From: an uncultured Christensenellaceae bacterium
Lineage (GTDB): Bacteria > Bacillota > Clostridia > Christensenellales > Christensenellaceae
Reading direction: 5' to 3'
Assembly (NCBI GenBank): GCA_910588425.1
Contig: CAJUPM010000003.1
Span: 91,219 to 155,218 of the forward strand
Length of the DNA: 64,000 nucleotides
How positions within the stretch are numbered: the stretch's first letter is position 1; the number at the start of each line of letters is the position of its first letter. The position numbers and the translations under genes are program-made. Below are positions 32,495 through 41,305 of the stretch, in pieces. Under the pieces are notes generated by a model, which was not told the origin of the DNA, ran no database searches, and worked only from the letters and a program-made list of their open reading frames with translations.

Positions 32495-32783
32495 GGACTT
32501 AGAAATAATTTTTGTGTTAGGTTTTCTTTTGGCAGACAAAGAAGGAAATGAGAAACAGACTGCGGGTAAAACGCTGATAAGTGAATGCGACGATCTCAAA
32601 ATAGCTGAGGCTTGCTATTGCCGTAGCAAAAATGTGAGAAAATGATAGGATTGCATTGATACCAATGTGTCGGTGTTTGGGCGAAGTGGAATAGTTGATT
32701 CAAAATGAAATATATGTTCGTATAGGCAATGTTTGTGCAGTGACTTTAACTTATACCAATAAAACTATCAGATGTACGAAAAA
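32495..32783. other. AT-rich stretch without a supported gene
   Basis: Roughly 290 bases between the zinc-ribbon protein and the SIS terminator, AT-rich like the gene before it. Short open frames exist but lack ribosome sites and family resemblance. I see no repeat or RNA motif in it. Confidence 0.5.
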
Positions 32784-32803
32784 AGCGCCGGAATTCCGGC
32801 GCT
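32784..32803 (-). terminator. Terminator after SIS gene 1
   Basis: Perfect 20-base palindrome AGCGCCGGAATTCCGGCGCT followed by TTTTT on the minus strand, 14 bases beyond the stop. Confidence 0.85.
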
Positions 32804-32816
32804 TGTTTGTATCTGT

Positions 32817-33392
32817 CTACTCCACGTTGCTGTGGTTTTTCGCAATCGTCTGGCGGTCTGCCCCGATGCGCACGGCGCAGCACGCCCGGATGACATCGCC
32901 CACCGTCTGCATGACGGGGTAGAACGCGCTGGTCTGCACCAGAGCGGAAAGCTCGGTCAGCTCTGCATCCGGCTTGTAGCCCGAGCCGATCATGACGGTA
33001 TCCTCGATATGCACGGTGTAATCCGCAAGGCTCTCCAGTGTCGAGCCGCGCTTACCCACCAGCAGGCCGATCTTCACGCCGTGGTTCTTGGCCTGGTTCG
33101 CGAAAAGAACCATGGATTTGGTCTCGCCCGAGCCCGAACCGATGATGAAAATATCGCCTTCCTGCATGGAAGGGCAGGTGTTGTCGCCCACGATATAGGC
33201 TCTAAGGCCAATCTGCGAGCAGTCCATCGCCAGCACTTTAATATTGTTGCCGGCGCGGCCCCAGCCCGAGACGAAAATGCGCTTTGCCGCCACCATGGCA
33301 TCGGCCAGCGCGTCAATCTCTGATTGATCCACGTTTGTGAGCATCTCTGCCTGATGCGCGGCGAGTTTTTTCCTCTCTTCCAAAAAATCCAT
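32817..33392 (-). CDS. SIS-domain sugar-phosphate isomerase-like, paralog 1
   Basis: A 191-residue SIS protein resembling 6-phospho-3-hexuloisomerase (HxlB/PHI). Shared features with two other proteins of this window: N-terminal helices, RIFVSGWGRAGNNIK, the phosphate-binding GSGSGETKSM, and a C-terminal HSNVE end. PHI normally pairs with hexulose-phosphate synthase, which is absent here, so isomerisation of another phosphosugar is equally possible. The gene has its own promoter and terminator. Confidence 0.82.
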   Translation of the reverse strand: MDFLEERKKLAAHQAEMLTNVDQSEIDALADAMVAAKRIFVSGWGRAGNNIKVLAMDCSQIGLRAYIVGDNTCPSMQEGDIFIIGSGSGETKSMVLFANQAKNHGVKIGLLVGKRGSTLESLADYTVHIEDTVMIGSGYKPDAELTELSALVQTSAFYPVMQTVGDVIRACCAVRIGADRQTIAKNHSNVE

Positions 33393-33433
33393 TTCAGTTT
33401 CTCCTTTAAAAAGAGTATTTCAAATCCAAGTTC

Positions 33434-33462
33434 ATTATATAATGAGACGGGCGGGGCCACAA
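33434..33462 (-). promoter_or_regulatory. Promoter of SIS gene 1
   Basis: Minus-strand TTGTGG (33457-33462), 17-base spacer, TATAAT (33434-33439). Confidence 0.65.
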
Positions 33463-33470
33463 GCCTTTTA

Positions 33471-33530
33471 TGCAAAACAGCGCGTTTTACAGGCGGGAAA
33501 ACCCCGATCGCGGCCAAGCGCTGTTTTGCA
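33471..33530. repeat. 13-bp inverted repeat upstream of SIS gene 1
   Basis: TGCAAAACAGCGC (33471-33483) and its exact reverse complement (33518-33530) flank 34 GC-rich bases. It lies just upstream of the SIS 1 promoter and behind the SIS 2 terminator. It has no T run, so it is not a terminator; role unknown. Confidence 0.6.
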
Positions 33531-33600
33531 CGTTGCCGCCGGGGCGTGCGGCCCAATCCTGCACTGGCCGTCCTCCCGCGGGCAGGGCCTTCCTCATTTG

Positions 33601-33632
33601 CAAAAAAAAGCGCCCCAAGGGCGCTCTTTTTG
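33601..33632 (-). terminator. Terminator after SIS gene 2
   Basis: Stem AGCGCCC / GGGCGCT with a 3-base loop between A and T runs; on the minus strand it is followed by TTTTTTTT, directly at the SIS 2 stop. Confidence 0.85.
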
Positions 33633-34211
33633 TTATTCTATATTGTTGTGATTGCGGCCCATATCCTCGGGCGTCACGCCCAGCTTATCCGCACAGTAGG
33701 CTGTGATGGTATCGCAGACCGACTGCATCACCGGGTAATAGGCGTTAGACTGCACCAGCTGCTCTTCCAGCGTGGCCATGCCTTCCGGCGGGCAGTAATC
33801 GTTGGCGATCATGAGGTTATCGTCGATATGCACGGTGTAATCCGCGATTTCCTCCAGCTTGGAGCCGCGCTTTCCCACGATCAGGCCGACTTTGCTGCCG
33901 TGGCTCTTGGCCTGGCCGGCGAAAAGCAGCATGGATTTCGTGCCGCCCGAGCCCGAGCCGATGATGAGGATATCCCGCTCATTCATGGAAGGGCAGGAGT
34001 TATCGCCCACGACATGCGTCTTAAGGCCAATCTGCGAGCAGTTCATCGAAAGAATTTTGATGTTGTTGCCCGCGCGGCCCCAGCCCGAAACGAAGATGCG
34101 CTCCGCATCCAAAATTGCCTGAGCCATCGCATCCAGCTCTGCCTGATCGACGCTTTTCAGCATCTCTGCCTGGCGCTCTGCCAGCTTTGCTCTCTCTTGA
34201 ATCCGATCCAT
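33633..34211 (-). CDS. SIS-domain sugar-phosphate isomerase-like, paralog 2
   Basis: A 192-residue SIS protein and close paralog of the one at 32817 (RIFVSGWGRAGNNIK, GSGSGGTKSMLLFAGQAK, GLIVGKRGSKLEEIADYTVHI, ending HNNIE). The ATG at 34211 follows AAGGAG. It has its own promoter and terminator despite the tandem arrangement, so the two copies are separately expressed. Same uncertainty about the sugar phosphate. Confidence 0.82.
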   Translation of the reverse strand: MDRIQERAKLAERQAEMLKSVDQAELDAMAQAILDAERIFVSGWGRAGNNIKILSMNCSQIGLKTHVVGDNSCPSMNERDILIIGSGSGGTKSMLLFAGQAKSHGSKVGLIVGKRGSKLEEIADYTVHIDDNLMIANDYCPPEGMATLEEQLVQSNAYYPVMQSVCDTITAYCADKLGVTPEDMGRNHNNIE

Positions 34212-34255
34212 TTCTAATCTCCTTGAAGTAAAATACGGCGTGCGCCGCACCTACA

Positions 34256-34285
34256 ACTCTAGCATATGCAAAGCGGCAAAGTCAA
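34256..34285 (-). promoter_or_regulatory. Promoter of SIS gene 2
   Basis: Minus-strand TTGACT (34280-34285), 18-base spacer, TAGAGT (34256-34261). Confidence 0.6.
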
Positions 34286-34291
34286 GCAAAG

Positions 34292-34810
34292 CTAATCCGC
34301 GAAAACGACCCGGCTTTTGCGCGGCGCGGCGGCAGGCGTTTCTGCGGCATACCCCAGCGCGGCCATGCCCCAGACCACGTGATCCCCCGGTACGCCCAGC
34401 CCGTCCAGAACCCGGCGGACGGCAGGTTTATCGCAAATATCCCGCAGCTGGTTGATCCAGACAGAGCCAATGCCCAGGCTGTGCGCGGCCAGGAAGATAT
34501 TTTGCAGCGCACAGGCGCAGTCCAGCATGCCGTTGTGGTTTTCCGGATTGCAGGAGAGCAGGATGAGGGCGTTCGGGCCATAGAAATTGTAGCTCTCTTC
34601 TGCGCCAATTTCCTCCCGGATGGCCTTGGCCAGTTCTTCCAGCTTTGCCTGGCTCGTCAGCACGGTGAACTGGAACTGCTGGCGGTTCATGCCCGTGGGC
34701 GCATACTGCCCGGCCTGGACGATGGTCTCCAAATCTTCCCGGGAAATGGGTTTTGGCAGAAAAGAGCGGATGCTTCTTCTGGATTTGATATTCTCTAACA
34801 CTTGGTTCAT
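34292..34810 (-). CDS. Nitroreductase family protein
   Basis: FMN oxidoreductase of 172 residues (MNQVLENIKSRRSIRSFLPKPI; APTGMNRQQFQF; SLGIGSVWINQL). The ATG at 34810 follows AGGAGGG. Only distantly similar to the nitroreductase at 10882. Stand-alone gene; substrate unknown. Confidence 0.88.
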   Translation of the reverse strand: MNQVLENIKSRRSIRSFLPKPISREDLETIVQAGQYAPTGMNRQQFQFTVLTSQAKLEELAKAIREEIGAEESYNFYGPNALILLSCNPENHNGMLDCACALQNIFLAAHSLGIGSVWINQLRDICDKPAVRRVLDGLGVPGDHVVWGMAALGYAAETPAAAPRKSRVVFAD

Positions 34811-34914
34811 AACGATCCCTCCTGATTCTTTGCTGGCATAGCATTCGCCGCGCCGGCGGCGCACTCCTGCTTTTGGGCAAATAATTCGCGGTTTCGGCAT
34901 TTTGCGATTAAAAT

Positions 34915-34938
34915 AAAAAAGCGCCGGAGCGCTTTTTT
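34915..34938 (-). terminator. Terminator after hydroxyacid dehydrogenase
   Basis: Stem AAAAAAGCGC / GCGCTTTTTT overlapping the stop codon of the dehydrogenase gene; symmetrical, so it can work for both strands. Confidence 0.8.
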
Positions 34939-35881
34939 ACGGGATGAGGTTTTGCGGCGCGCCCTTCAGATAGGCGGCGATGTTCTCAAAGGCGATATGC
35001 GCCCGCTTGACCAGCGCTTCTTTTGTCGCGAAGGCGACGTGCGGCGTGGCCAGCAGATTGGGCGCGCCCAGCAGGGGATGATCCGCGGCGATGGGCGGCT
35101 CGCTCTCGAACACATCGATGCCCGCACCGGCGATGCGGCCGCTGGAAAGGGCGTCGGCCAGCGCCTGGCTATCCACCACAGGCCCTCTGGCTGTGTTGAT
35201 GAGCACGGCGTTTTTCTTCATTTTGGCAATCTGCTCTCTGCCGATGAGCCCCCGGGTCTGCTCGCTGAGCGGCGTATGCAGGGAGATGATATCGCAGGTC
35301 TCAAGCAGCGTATCCAAATCGACAAAGCGCACGCCGGGCAAATCCTTTTTGGTGCGGCTATAGGCGTAAACCTCGCAGCCAAAGGCCTGGGCGATGGCCG
35401 CCACCCGGGAGCCGATGGCGCCCGCGCCCACGACGCCGAATTTCTTGCCCTCCAGTTCGAAGCCGATCAGGCCGTCTTTGGTTCCTTCCCGGCGCACGGC
35501 GGCGTCGCAGGCGGGAATGCGGCGATAGAGGGAAATGAGCAGGCCGAAAACCAGGTCTGCCACGGCGGCAGTGGAATACCCGGCGCAGTTGCAGACGGCG
35601 ATGCCCCGCTCCCGGCAGGCTGGGAGCGCCACGTGATCCACGCCTGTAAACGCCACAGAGAGCATCTGAAGCTTTTCGCAGCCCCGGATGACCTCTGCCG
35701 GGAAGGGCAGGTTGGCCAGAGCAATGATATCCGCCCCCTGCCCCCGGGCGATGAGCTCGCCGGCATCCGCGGTGCGGCTGGAATGAATGATAATTTCATG
35801 GCCGGAGCCGAGTTTTTGCTCCGCAATCTCCCGCAGGAGCGCTTCTTCCACGCCCAGCGGCTCAATGACGACGATTTTCAT
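34937..35881 (-). CDS. D-2-hydroxyacid dehydrogenase family protein
   Basis: NAD-dependent dehydrogenase of 314 residues (phosphoglycerate dehydrogenase/glycerate-type). NAD-binding GVVGAGAIGSRVAAIAQAFG, catalytic region LINTARGPVVDSQAL (Arg), a later acidic residue in DVFESEPP, and catalytic His in TPHVAFAT. No ACT domain. The ATG overlaps the stop of the sugar-transferase gene (ATGA), so the two are coupled, though a functional link to polysaccharide synthesis is not evident. Confidence 0.87.
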   Translation of the reverse strand: MKIVVIEPLGVEEALLREIAEQKLGSGHEIIIHSSRTADAGELIARGQGADIIALANLPFPAEVIRGCEKLQMLSVAFTGVDHVALPACRERGIAVCNCAGYSTAAVADLVFGLLISLYRRIPACDAAVRREGTKDGLIGFELEGKKFGVVGAGAIGSRVAAIAQAFGCEVYAYSRTKKDLPGVRFVDLDTLLETCDIISLHTPLSEQTRGLIGREQIAKMKKNAVLINTARGPVVDSQALADALSSGRIAGAGIDVFESEPPIAADHPLLGAPNLLATPHVAFATKEALVKRAHIAFENIAAYLKGAPQNLIP

Positions 35882-37257
35882 CTCTTCTCTCCTTTCGGAT
35901 GCGGCGCGTTTTCGCCCGCGTCCACTCCTTCTGAGGATTCCTTGACGAACAGCACCCGCACAGTCTCGATCATGAGCTTGATATCCAGCATGAGCGAATA
36001 GCTCTGGATATAGAGCAAGTCCAGCATGAGCTTCTCGTATGGGTCTGTAGAATAGCGGCCCCAAACCTGCGCCATCCCCGTCAGCCCGGCTTTGACGGCC
36101 AGACGGTGCGAAAATTCCGGGATGGTTTTGGTGTATTCATCGTAGAAGAACTGGCGCTCGGGGCGCGGCCCCACGATGGACATATCCCCCTTGATGATAT
36201 TGAAAATCTGGGGCAGTTCATCCAGGCGCAGGGAGCGCAGAATGCGGCCGATTTTGGTGATGCGCGGGTCGTCCTTTTCGGCCAGCACAGGCCCCACATG
36301 CTTTTCCGCATCCGGGATCATGGTGCGCAGCTTGTAGACGCCGTATTCCCGGCCGCCGCGGGTCAGCCGCTTTTGCATGAAGAAGGGGCTGTGCCCGTCC
36401 TGCAAAAAGATGAGCAGGGCGCAGAGCAGGATGACGGGCAGCGCCGGAACCAGCGCCGCCAGGCCGAGGCAGAGATCCAAAATGCGCTTTGTAACCCTCT
36501 GGCCGCCGGTCAGGCCGAATTTGTTGACGCTGATCATCATCAGGTCGTCGAACTGCTCGCTTTGGGAAGTGGAGAGCATGATATCCGTGTAATCCGGGCG
36601 GATGAGCACGGGTTTTTCCATAGAGGCGCACATGCGCAGGAACATGGCTTTGTCGATGGTGCCCAGCTTGCCCAGGATGACGGCCTTGTGCGACAAGATG
36701 ATGGATTCGATTTCCCGGTCGTTTGGCGAAGTGATGGCATCGACCCGGTATTTCTCGCTGTAGCGGTTGACTTTTTCCAGCATGAAGGCCTCGCCCTCGG
36801 GGTCATCTGTGATGAGCACGGAGGGCAGCGGCGGGCGGCACCGGAAATAGAACTTGCGCGAGAGCGTGAGCCAGAAGGGCAGAACGGCCAGCTCCAAAAC
36901 AAAGTTGAGCAGGGCGATTTTCTTGCTCAGCTGCGCGCCGATGGCCACATAGGGCAGCGCCAGCAGGGTGATATTGCTGATGAGCGCCGAGATATAGATG
37001 GAATAAAGCAGGTTATAGTAGCGCTTGCCGCTGAAGTTAAAACAGTCTAAAAAGCTGGCGGAAATGAGCGTGATCACCCAAAACCAGGGCAGAACGACAT
37101 ACAGATTCGCGTTGCTGAAGCGATCCCAGACGTTATGCACAAAAAGCGTCGCCAGCGTCATGCTGACGCAGACGAGCAGGGAAAGCAGGGCGATGGAAAA
37201 CAGCCGCGCGATGCCCTGGCCACGGTATTTATTGAACAAGGATTTTCTTTTTGCCAT
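35878..37257 (-). CDS. Polyprenyl-phosphate sugar-1-phosphate transferase
   Basis: Initiating glycosyltransferase of a surface polysaccharide (WbaP/CpsE family), 459 residues. N-terminal region with about four membrane helices, a central soluble domain with VLITDD, then a membrane helix (LGLAALVPALPVILLCALL) and the catalytic PHPT domain: KRLTRGGREYGVYKLRTM, DELPQIFNIIKGDMSIVGPRP, GLTGMAQVWGRY. It moves a sugar phosphate (hexose-1-P) to undecaprenyl phosphate at the membrane. The ATG at 37257 follows AAGGGG. Divergent from the glycosyltransferases at 37465, which it probably primes. Confidence 0.93.
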   Translation of the reverse strand: MAKRKSLFNKYRGQGIARLFSIALLSLLVCVSMTLATLFVHNVWDRFSNANLYVVLPWFWVITLISASFLDCFNFSGKRYYNLLYSIYISALISNITLLALPYVAIGAQLSKKIALLNFVLELAVLPFWLTLSRKFYFRCRPPLPSVLITDDPEGEAFMLEKVNRYSEKYRVDAITSPNDREIESIILSHKAVILGKLGTIDKAMFLRMCASMEKPVLIRPDYTDIMLSTSQSEQFDDLMMISVNKFGLTGGQRVTKRILDLCLGLAALVPALPVILLCALLIFLQDGHSPFFMQKRLTRGGREYGVYKLRTMIPDAEKHVGPVLAEKDDPRITKIGRILRSLRLDELPQIFNIIKGDMSIVGPRPERQFFYDEYTKTIPEFSHRLAVKAGLTGMAQVWGRYSTDPYEKLMLDLLYIQSYSLMLDIKLMIETVRVLFVKESSEGVDAGENAPHPKGEKR

Positions 37258-37291
37258 CCGCATATGCCCCTTATTTGGTGAGTTTAGCCAA

Positions 37292-37320
37292 AGTATATCA
37301 CGAAGCCCGGATTTGCGCAA
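37292..37320 (-). promoter_or_regulatory. Promoter of sugar-transferase operon
   Basis: Minus-strand TTGCGC (37315-37320), 17-base spacer, TATACT (37292-37297). Confidence 0.65.
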
Positions 37321-37403
37321 TGCGCAGGGAAAAAGCGGCGCAAAAATCCGCGACCGTCCGGATGGAAAAAAGAGGGTGGCAGGGCAAAAAACGCCCAAAA
37401 GGT

Positions 37404-37432
37404 TTGCCATCCGGCGGGTTTTCGTATATGAT
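37404..37432 (+). promoter_or_regulatory. Promoter of glycosyltransferase operon
   Basis: Plus-strand TTGCCA (37404-37409), 17-base spacer, TATGAT (37427-37432), 32 bases before the first glycosyltransferase ATG. Confidence 0.7.
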
Positions 37433-37464
37433 GGAACTATCTATATAGAAAAGGACGCATTTGC

Positions 37465-38619
37465 ATGAGAATCGAACTGGACGGGCAGCTTTTTGCCGAG
37501 AAGGAAAAGACGGGCATCGGCTTTGTGGCGCATCAGCTGGTATGCGAACTGCCGCGCATTTCCCGGGATGAAAAAGTGCTCGATTATTTTGCCAAGGGCT
37601 GCGGGGGCGAGCAGCTTGCGGCCATTGAACAATATCAGGAAATGGGATATGCCCTAAACCCCTGCCAGATGATCAGCTCCCGGCACTATAAGATGATCTG
37701 GCCTTTCTTTCCGCTGGCCTTTCACCGCTTTTTCGGCAAGAAGGCGGATGTAACCTGCTTTTTCAACTTCTATGTCCCCCCGGGCGTTTCTGGCAAAAAG
37801 ATCACCATCGTGCACGATATGGTGGTAAAAGCCTTCCCGGAGACCATGAACCTCAAAACCAAAATTATGCTGAAGCTCTGCCTGAAAAAATCCTGCAAGC
37901 GGGCAGATAAGATCGTAACCGTCTCCCAGTTCAGCAAAGAGGAGATCGTCAAATATCTGAATATTCCCGAAGAGAAGATCGTCGTCATGCCAAACGGCGT
38001 GGATCACAGCCTGTATCATCCGGGCTATGCCGCGGATGCCGTTGAGAAGGCCAAGCGGCGCTATCATATCGAGGGGGAATACTACCTCTATCTGGGGACG
38101 CTGGAGCCCAGGAAGAATATCGAGCGCATCGTGCAGGCATATGCCCGCTCTAAAAAGCCGGGCGGGCCGAGGCTGGTGCTGGCGGGCCGGAGGGGCTGGC
38201 TCTATGAGAGCATTTTTGCGGCGGTGCAGGAGCTGGGCATCGAGGAAGACGTGGTCTTTACAGACTACGTCGCGGATGCGGACGTCCCTCTGCTCATGAG
38301 CGGCGCCAAGATTTTCCTCTTCCCCTCGCTCTACGAGGGCTTCGGGCTTCCGCCGCTGGAGGCCATGGCCTGCGGGACGCCTGTGGTTACGGCGAGCACG
38401 TCGTCGCTCCCCGAAGTGGCGGGGGATGCGGCGCTGCTGGCCGATCCTTATAGCGTGCGGGAGATCGCGGCGGCCATCGCGCGGCTGGAGCAGGACGAAG
38501 CTCTGCGCCAAAGCCTCATCCAAAAGGGGCTGGAGCGCGCCGCCCAGTTTACCTGGGAAAAATCCGCGCAGATTTTCTATGCCGCCATCAAAAGCGCGGC
38601 GGCGGAGGAGAAAAAATGA
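37465..38619 (+). CDS. Glycosyltransferase family 4 (GT-B)
   Basis: A 384-residue retaining glycosyltransferase. N-terminal acceptor domain; donor-binding C-terminal half with YLGTLEPRKNIERIV and the nucleotide-sugar site LYEGFGLPPLEAMACGTPV (E-x7-E). Resembles mannosyltransferase-type enzymes (WbdA/MtfA-like), fitting the GDP-mannose genes nearby, but the donor is not proven. AAAAGGA precedes the start and the stop overlaps the next gene by four bases. Confidence 0.9.
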   Translation: MRIELDGQLFAEKEKTGIGFVAHQLVCELPRISRDEKVLDYFAKGCGGEQLAAIEQYQEMGYALNPCQMISSRHYKMIWPFFPLAFHRFFGKKADVTCFFNFYVPPGVSGKKITIVHDMVVKAFPETMNLKTKIMLKLCLKKSCKRADKIVTVSQFSKEEIVKYLNIPEEKIVVMPNGVDHSLYHPGYAADAVEKAKRRYHIEGEYYLYLGTLEPRKNIERIVQAYARSKKPGGPRLVLAGRRGWLYESIFAAVQELGIEEDVVFTDYVADADVPLLMSGAKIFLFPSLYEGFGLPPLEAMACGTPVVTASTSSLPEVAGDAALLADPYSVREIAAAIARLEQDEALRQSLIQKGLERAAQFTWEKSAQIFYAAIKSAAAEEKK

Positions 38620-39767
38620 GCGAAAAAAAGTTAAGCATACTTCAAATCAACAAGCTCTATGCGCCGGATATCGGCGGCGTGGAACGGGTGGCGCAGCAAA
38701 TTGCCGAGGGGCTGGCTGGGCAGACGCAGATGCAGGTGCTGGTCTGCCAGAAAAAAGGGGAGAGAAAAGAGGAAAAGGTAAACGGCATCCCCGTTACCCG
38801 CTCCAAAACTCTGGGCACCAAGTTTTCCATGCCCATCTCCTTCGGGTTTTTCCGGGATCTGCGCAGGCTTTGCAAAGGGCAGGATGTGCTGCTCTTCCAT
38901 ATGCCCTTCCCGCTGGGGGATTTGGCCTGGCTCTTCTCGGGCTATCGAGGCAAAACCGCGGTCTGGTGGCATGCGGATGTGGTGCGCCAGAAAAAGCTGA
39001 TGTTTTTCTACCGCCCCATCATGAACGCGTTTCTGCGCCGGGTAGACCGCATTTTCGTCGCGACCCAGGGGCATATCGAAGGCTCGGCCTATCTGGGGCC
39101 TTACCGGGAAAAATGCCGTGTCGTCCCCTTTGGGCTGAACGTGGAGGAATATAAAAAGGATGCCGCCAAAACCTCGCCGCTGGAAGAGCAGGGGCAGGAG
39201 GGGACGGTCAAATTCCTGTTTGTGGGCAGGCTGGTCTACTATAAAGGCGTGGACGTTCTGCTGAGCGCGTTTGAAAAGGTGCCGAATGCGGAGCTCTTCA
39301 TTGTGGGCGGCGGCCCGCTGAGGGAGGAGCTGGAGGCAGAAGCCGAGCGCATGGGCAAGGCGGGGGCAGTGCACTTTCTCTCCGGCCTTTCGGATGCCCA
39401 GCTCAAAGCCTGCTACCGGGACTGCGATGTGTTCGTCCTGCCCTCGGTGGCCAGGAGCGAGGCCTTTGGCCTGGTGCAGCTGGAGGCCATGGCCTTTGGC
39501 CGGCCGGTCATCAATACGAATCTGCCCTCGGGTGTGCCATACGTCAGCCTGCATGGCAAAACCGGCATTACCGTGCCGCCGGAGGATGCCCAGGCGCTGG
39601 CAGATGCCATGCGCACTCTGGCGGAGGATGCCGGCCTGCGGGAGCGGTATGGAAAAGCCGGGTATGAGCGGGTCTGCACTGAGTTTTCCGAGCGGCACAT
39701 GATGAAGCTGCTGATGGAGCAGATGCGGCAGCTGGCAGGGGAAGAGGCGACTGAGCGCGCCGAGTAA
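38616..39767 (+). CDS. Glycosyltransferase family 4 (GT-B)
   Basis: A 383-residue GT4 enzyme: N-terminal ILQINKLYAPDIGGVERVAQQ (glycine-rich acceptor loop), FVGRLVYYKGVDVL, and donor motif RSEAFGLVQLEAMAFGRPV. Start overlaps the preceding gene (ATGA). Both enzymes probably extend the lipid-linked glycan started by the sugar transferase encoded divergently upstream. Confidence 0.9.
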   Translation: MSEKKLSILQINKLYAPDIGGVERVAQQIAEGLAGQTQMQVLVCQKKGERKEEKVNGIPVTRSKTLGTKFSMPISFGFFRDLRRLCKGQDVLLFHMPFPLGDLAWLFSGYRGKTAVWWHADVVRQKKLMFFYRPIMNAFLRRVDRIFVATQGHIEGSAYLGPYREKCRVVPFGLNVEEYKKDAAKTSPLEEQGQEGTVKFLFVGRLVYYKGVDVLLSAFEKVPNAELFIVGGGPLREELEAEAERMGKAGAVHFLSGLSDAQLKACYRDCDVFVLPSVARSEAFGLVQLEAMAFGRPVINTNLPSGVPYVSLHGKTGITVPPEDAQALADAMRTLAEDAGLRERYGKAGYERVCTEFSERHMMKLLMEQMRQLAGEEATERAE

Positions 39768-39825
39768 GCCCAGCCCGGATGAAGGGGGCCCGCCGGCCTT
39801 ATGATTCAAAAAAGCAAATCACGCT

Positions 39826-40824
39826 ATGAATGAGTTGATTTTTCAAATTGTATGTTCCATCGCTCTGCTGCCTGTGAATTTCTGCTGCGCGTTTTGGCTG
39901 TTTCGGGAGGCGCTCAGCCTGACGGGCATGACCTTCCGGGAGTTCCTTTCCTTTTCCTCGCATACGGTGCTTCCCAGCGGAAGGGCGGGAGTGAGAAGAA
40001 GACAGCGGTTTTTGGTGCGCTTTTTTCGGGAAAAGAGCCGCGAGCCGGAGAAATCCATCCGGCTCTTATGGGCATTTGGCTATTGCACGCTGCCCGGGCT
40101 GGCCGCGCTGATTTTGGCGCAGTATGCCGCAGTTTCCTCAAACCCGGAGAAATTGACGCACGCGCTGATCGGCAACCTGGCGCTTGTGCTGGTCAACCTC
40201 GGCATTGCCTGCGCGGGCAAGGTATATAGAAGGAGGCATCCCCAGGATGCACAGCTGGCGCAGGCGCTGGAGGCCAAGCGGGCAGAGGAAAGAGAGCGGG
40301 GCAGGAAAAGCCGCGCAAAACATATCATCGTCTATTCGCTGGTGGGGGCGTTCTTTTTCGGGATTTTGCTGTTTTTCCATTTGGGCATGGCGAGACTGCC
40401 CGGCGCGCGGCAGGCACAGGGGATAGACCATGAAACAGTCGGCGCCGTTTTGGCGGAATGGGGCTTTGAGACGGCGGATATGCCCGCGGCCTACTGGCAT
40501 CTGGATGAAAACAAGCTGATGTATGTCTGCGCCGGGGCAAAAGGCCAGAGCAAGTTTGAGTTCTATGAATATACGGACGGCGAGGCGGCGGGCAGTGTAT
40601 ATCAACAAATCGTGCAGGACCTCTCGCAGGATATGGACAGCGGCGAGCGGGAAAGCCATGAGACGGCCTTTTCCAAAGGCGGCAGGATGTTTGTCCGAAG
40701 CAGGGGCGGCGTGCATTATCTTGTGATGGTGCGGGATAGCACCATCGTGTATGCGTATGCGCCGGATTCTTTGGACGAGATCAACAGGATTCTGTTTCAA
40801 ATGGGCTATCTGAAAGAGAGGTAG
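39826..40824 (+). CDS. Membrane protein of unknown function
   Basis: A 332-residue protein with two N-terminal membrane segments (about 5-30 and 85-105), a third near 122-136 and a fourth at about 168-190, separated by basic and charged loops, then a soluble extracytoplasmic or cytoplasmic domain (about 195-332) with no motif I recognise. The ribosome site before the ATG is weak. It may be translated by coupling: a 10-codon ORF with start at 39801 and GGGGG before it ends exactly across this ATG. Followed five bases later by another membrane protein gene. Confidence 0.7.
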   Translation: MNELIFQIVCSIALLPVNFCCAFWLFREALSLTGMTFREFLSFSSHTVLPSGRAGVRRRQRFLVRFFREKSREPEKSIRLLWAFGYCTLPGLAALILAQYAAVSSNPEKLTHALIGNLALVLVNLGIACAGKVYRRRHPQDAQLAQALEAKRAEERERGRKSRAKHIIVYSLVGAFFFGILLFFHLGMARLPGARQAQGIDHETVGAVLAEWGFETADMPAAYWHLDENKLMYVCAGAKGQSKFEFYEYTDGEAAGSVYQQIVQDLSQDMDSGERESHETAFSKGGRMFVRSRGGVHYLVMVRDSTIVYAYAPDSLDEINRILFQMGYLKER

Positions 40825-40828
40825 ACAG

Positions 40829-41305
40829 ATGGCAAAGCAATCAAAATTTGCCCGGGGCGTTTTGCTGGCGGCAGGCATCCTGTTTCTCTGCGCCGCGGTC
40901 TATTTTCTCGCCTATGATATCCATGCCTATGCGCACCAGTTTGAAGAAAGAGGCTGGCCGGCCGCGGAGGCCACGGTGATCCACGTGGAGCCGCACCGGG
41001 AAGGGGGGCGCGGGCATCGCCACACGCGCTACAATATCTACTATCAGTATGAGGCGGAGGGCAGTCTCTATACCGGCATCATTTACGACCTCAATGCGCC
41101 CAAAGACTATGGCGAGAGTTTTTCGGTCAAATACGATCCCAGCGCGCCCTCGGATTCGACGCACTATCTGGAGCCGGAGTTTGGGCTGCTGGTTTCGGGC
41201 GTTTTGGGTTTTGCGGTTTTCGGCCTGGCCGGCTGGCATATGGTGCGCAGTGCATGGCGCAGAGGGGGAAAGGGCGGCGCCCGGCGGCAGGATCAAAAAG
41301 CATGA
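40829..41305 (+). CDS. DUF3592-like membrane protein
   Basis: A 158-residue protein with membrane segments at about 8-30 and 119-140 and an extracytoplasmic beta domain between them (EATVIHVEPHREGG...YNIYYQYEAEGSLYTG...YDPSAPSDS), the layout of DUF3592 proteins. GAGAGGT precedes the ATG. It is probably co-transcribed with the previous gene; function unknown. Confidence 0.72.
   Translation: MAKQSKFARGVLLAAGILFLCAAVYFLAYDIHAYAHQFEERGWPAAEATVIHVEPHREGGRGHRHTRYNIYYQYEAEGSLYTGIIYDLNAPKDYGESFSVKYDPSAPSDSTHYLEPEFGLLVSGVLGFAVFGLAGWHMVRSAWRRGGKGGARRQDQKA

Noticed and set aside
32454..32922. Short plus-strand ORFs in the AT-rich patch
   Set aside because: No ribosome sites, and one runs antisense into the SIS gene; composition alone explains them.
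39801..39833. Ten-codon ORF before the membrane protein gene at 39826
   Set aside because: It has a GGGGG stretch before the ATG and overlaps the next start, so it may aid coupling, but it is too short to call as a gene on its own.
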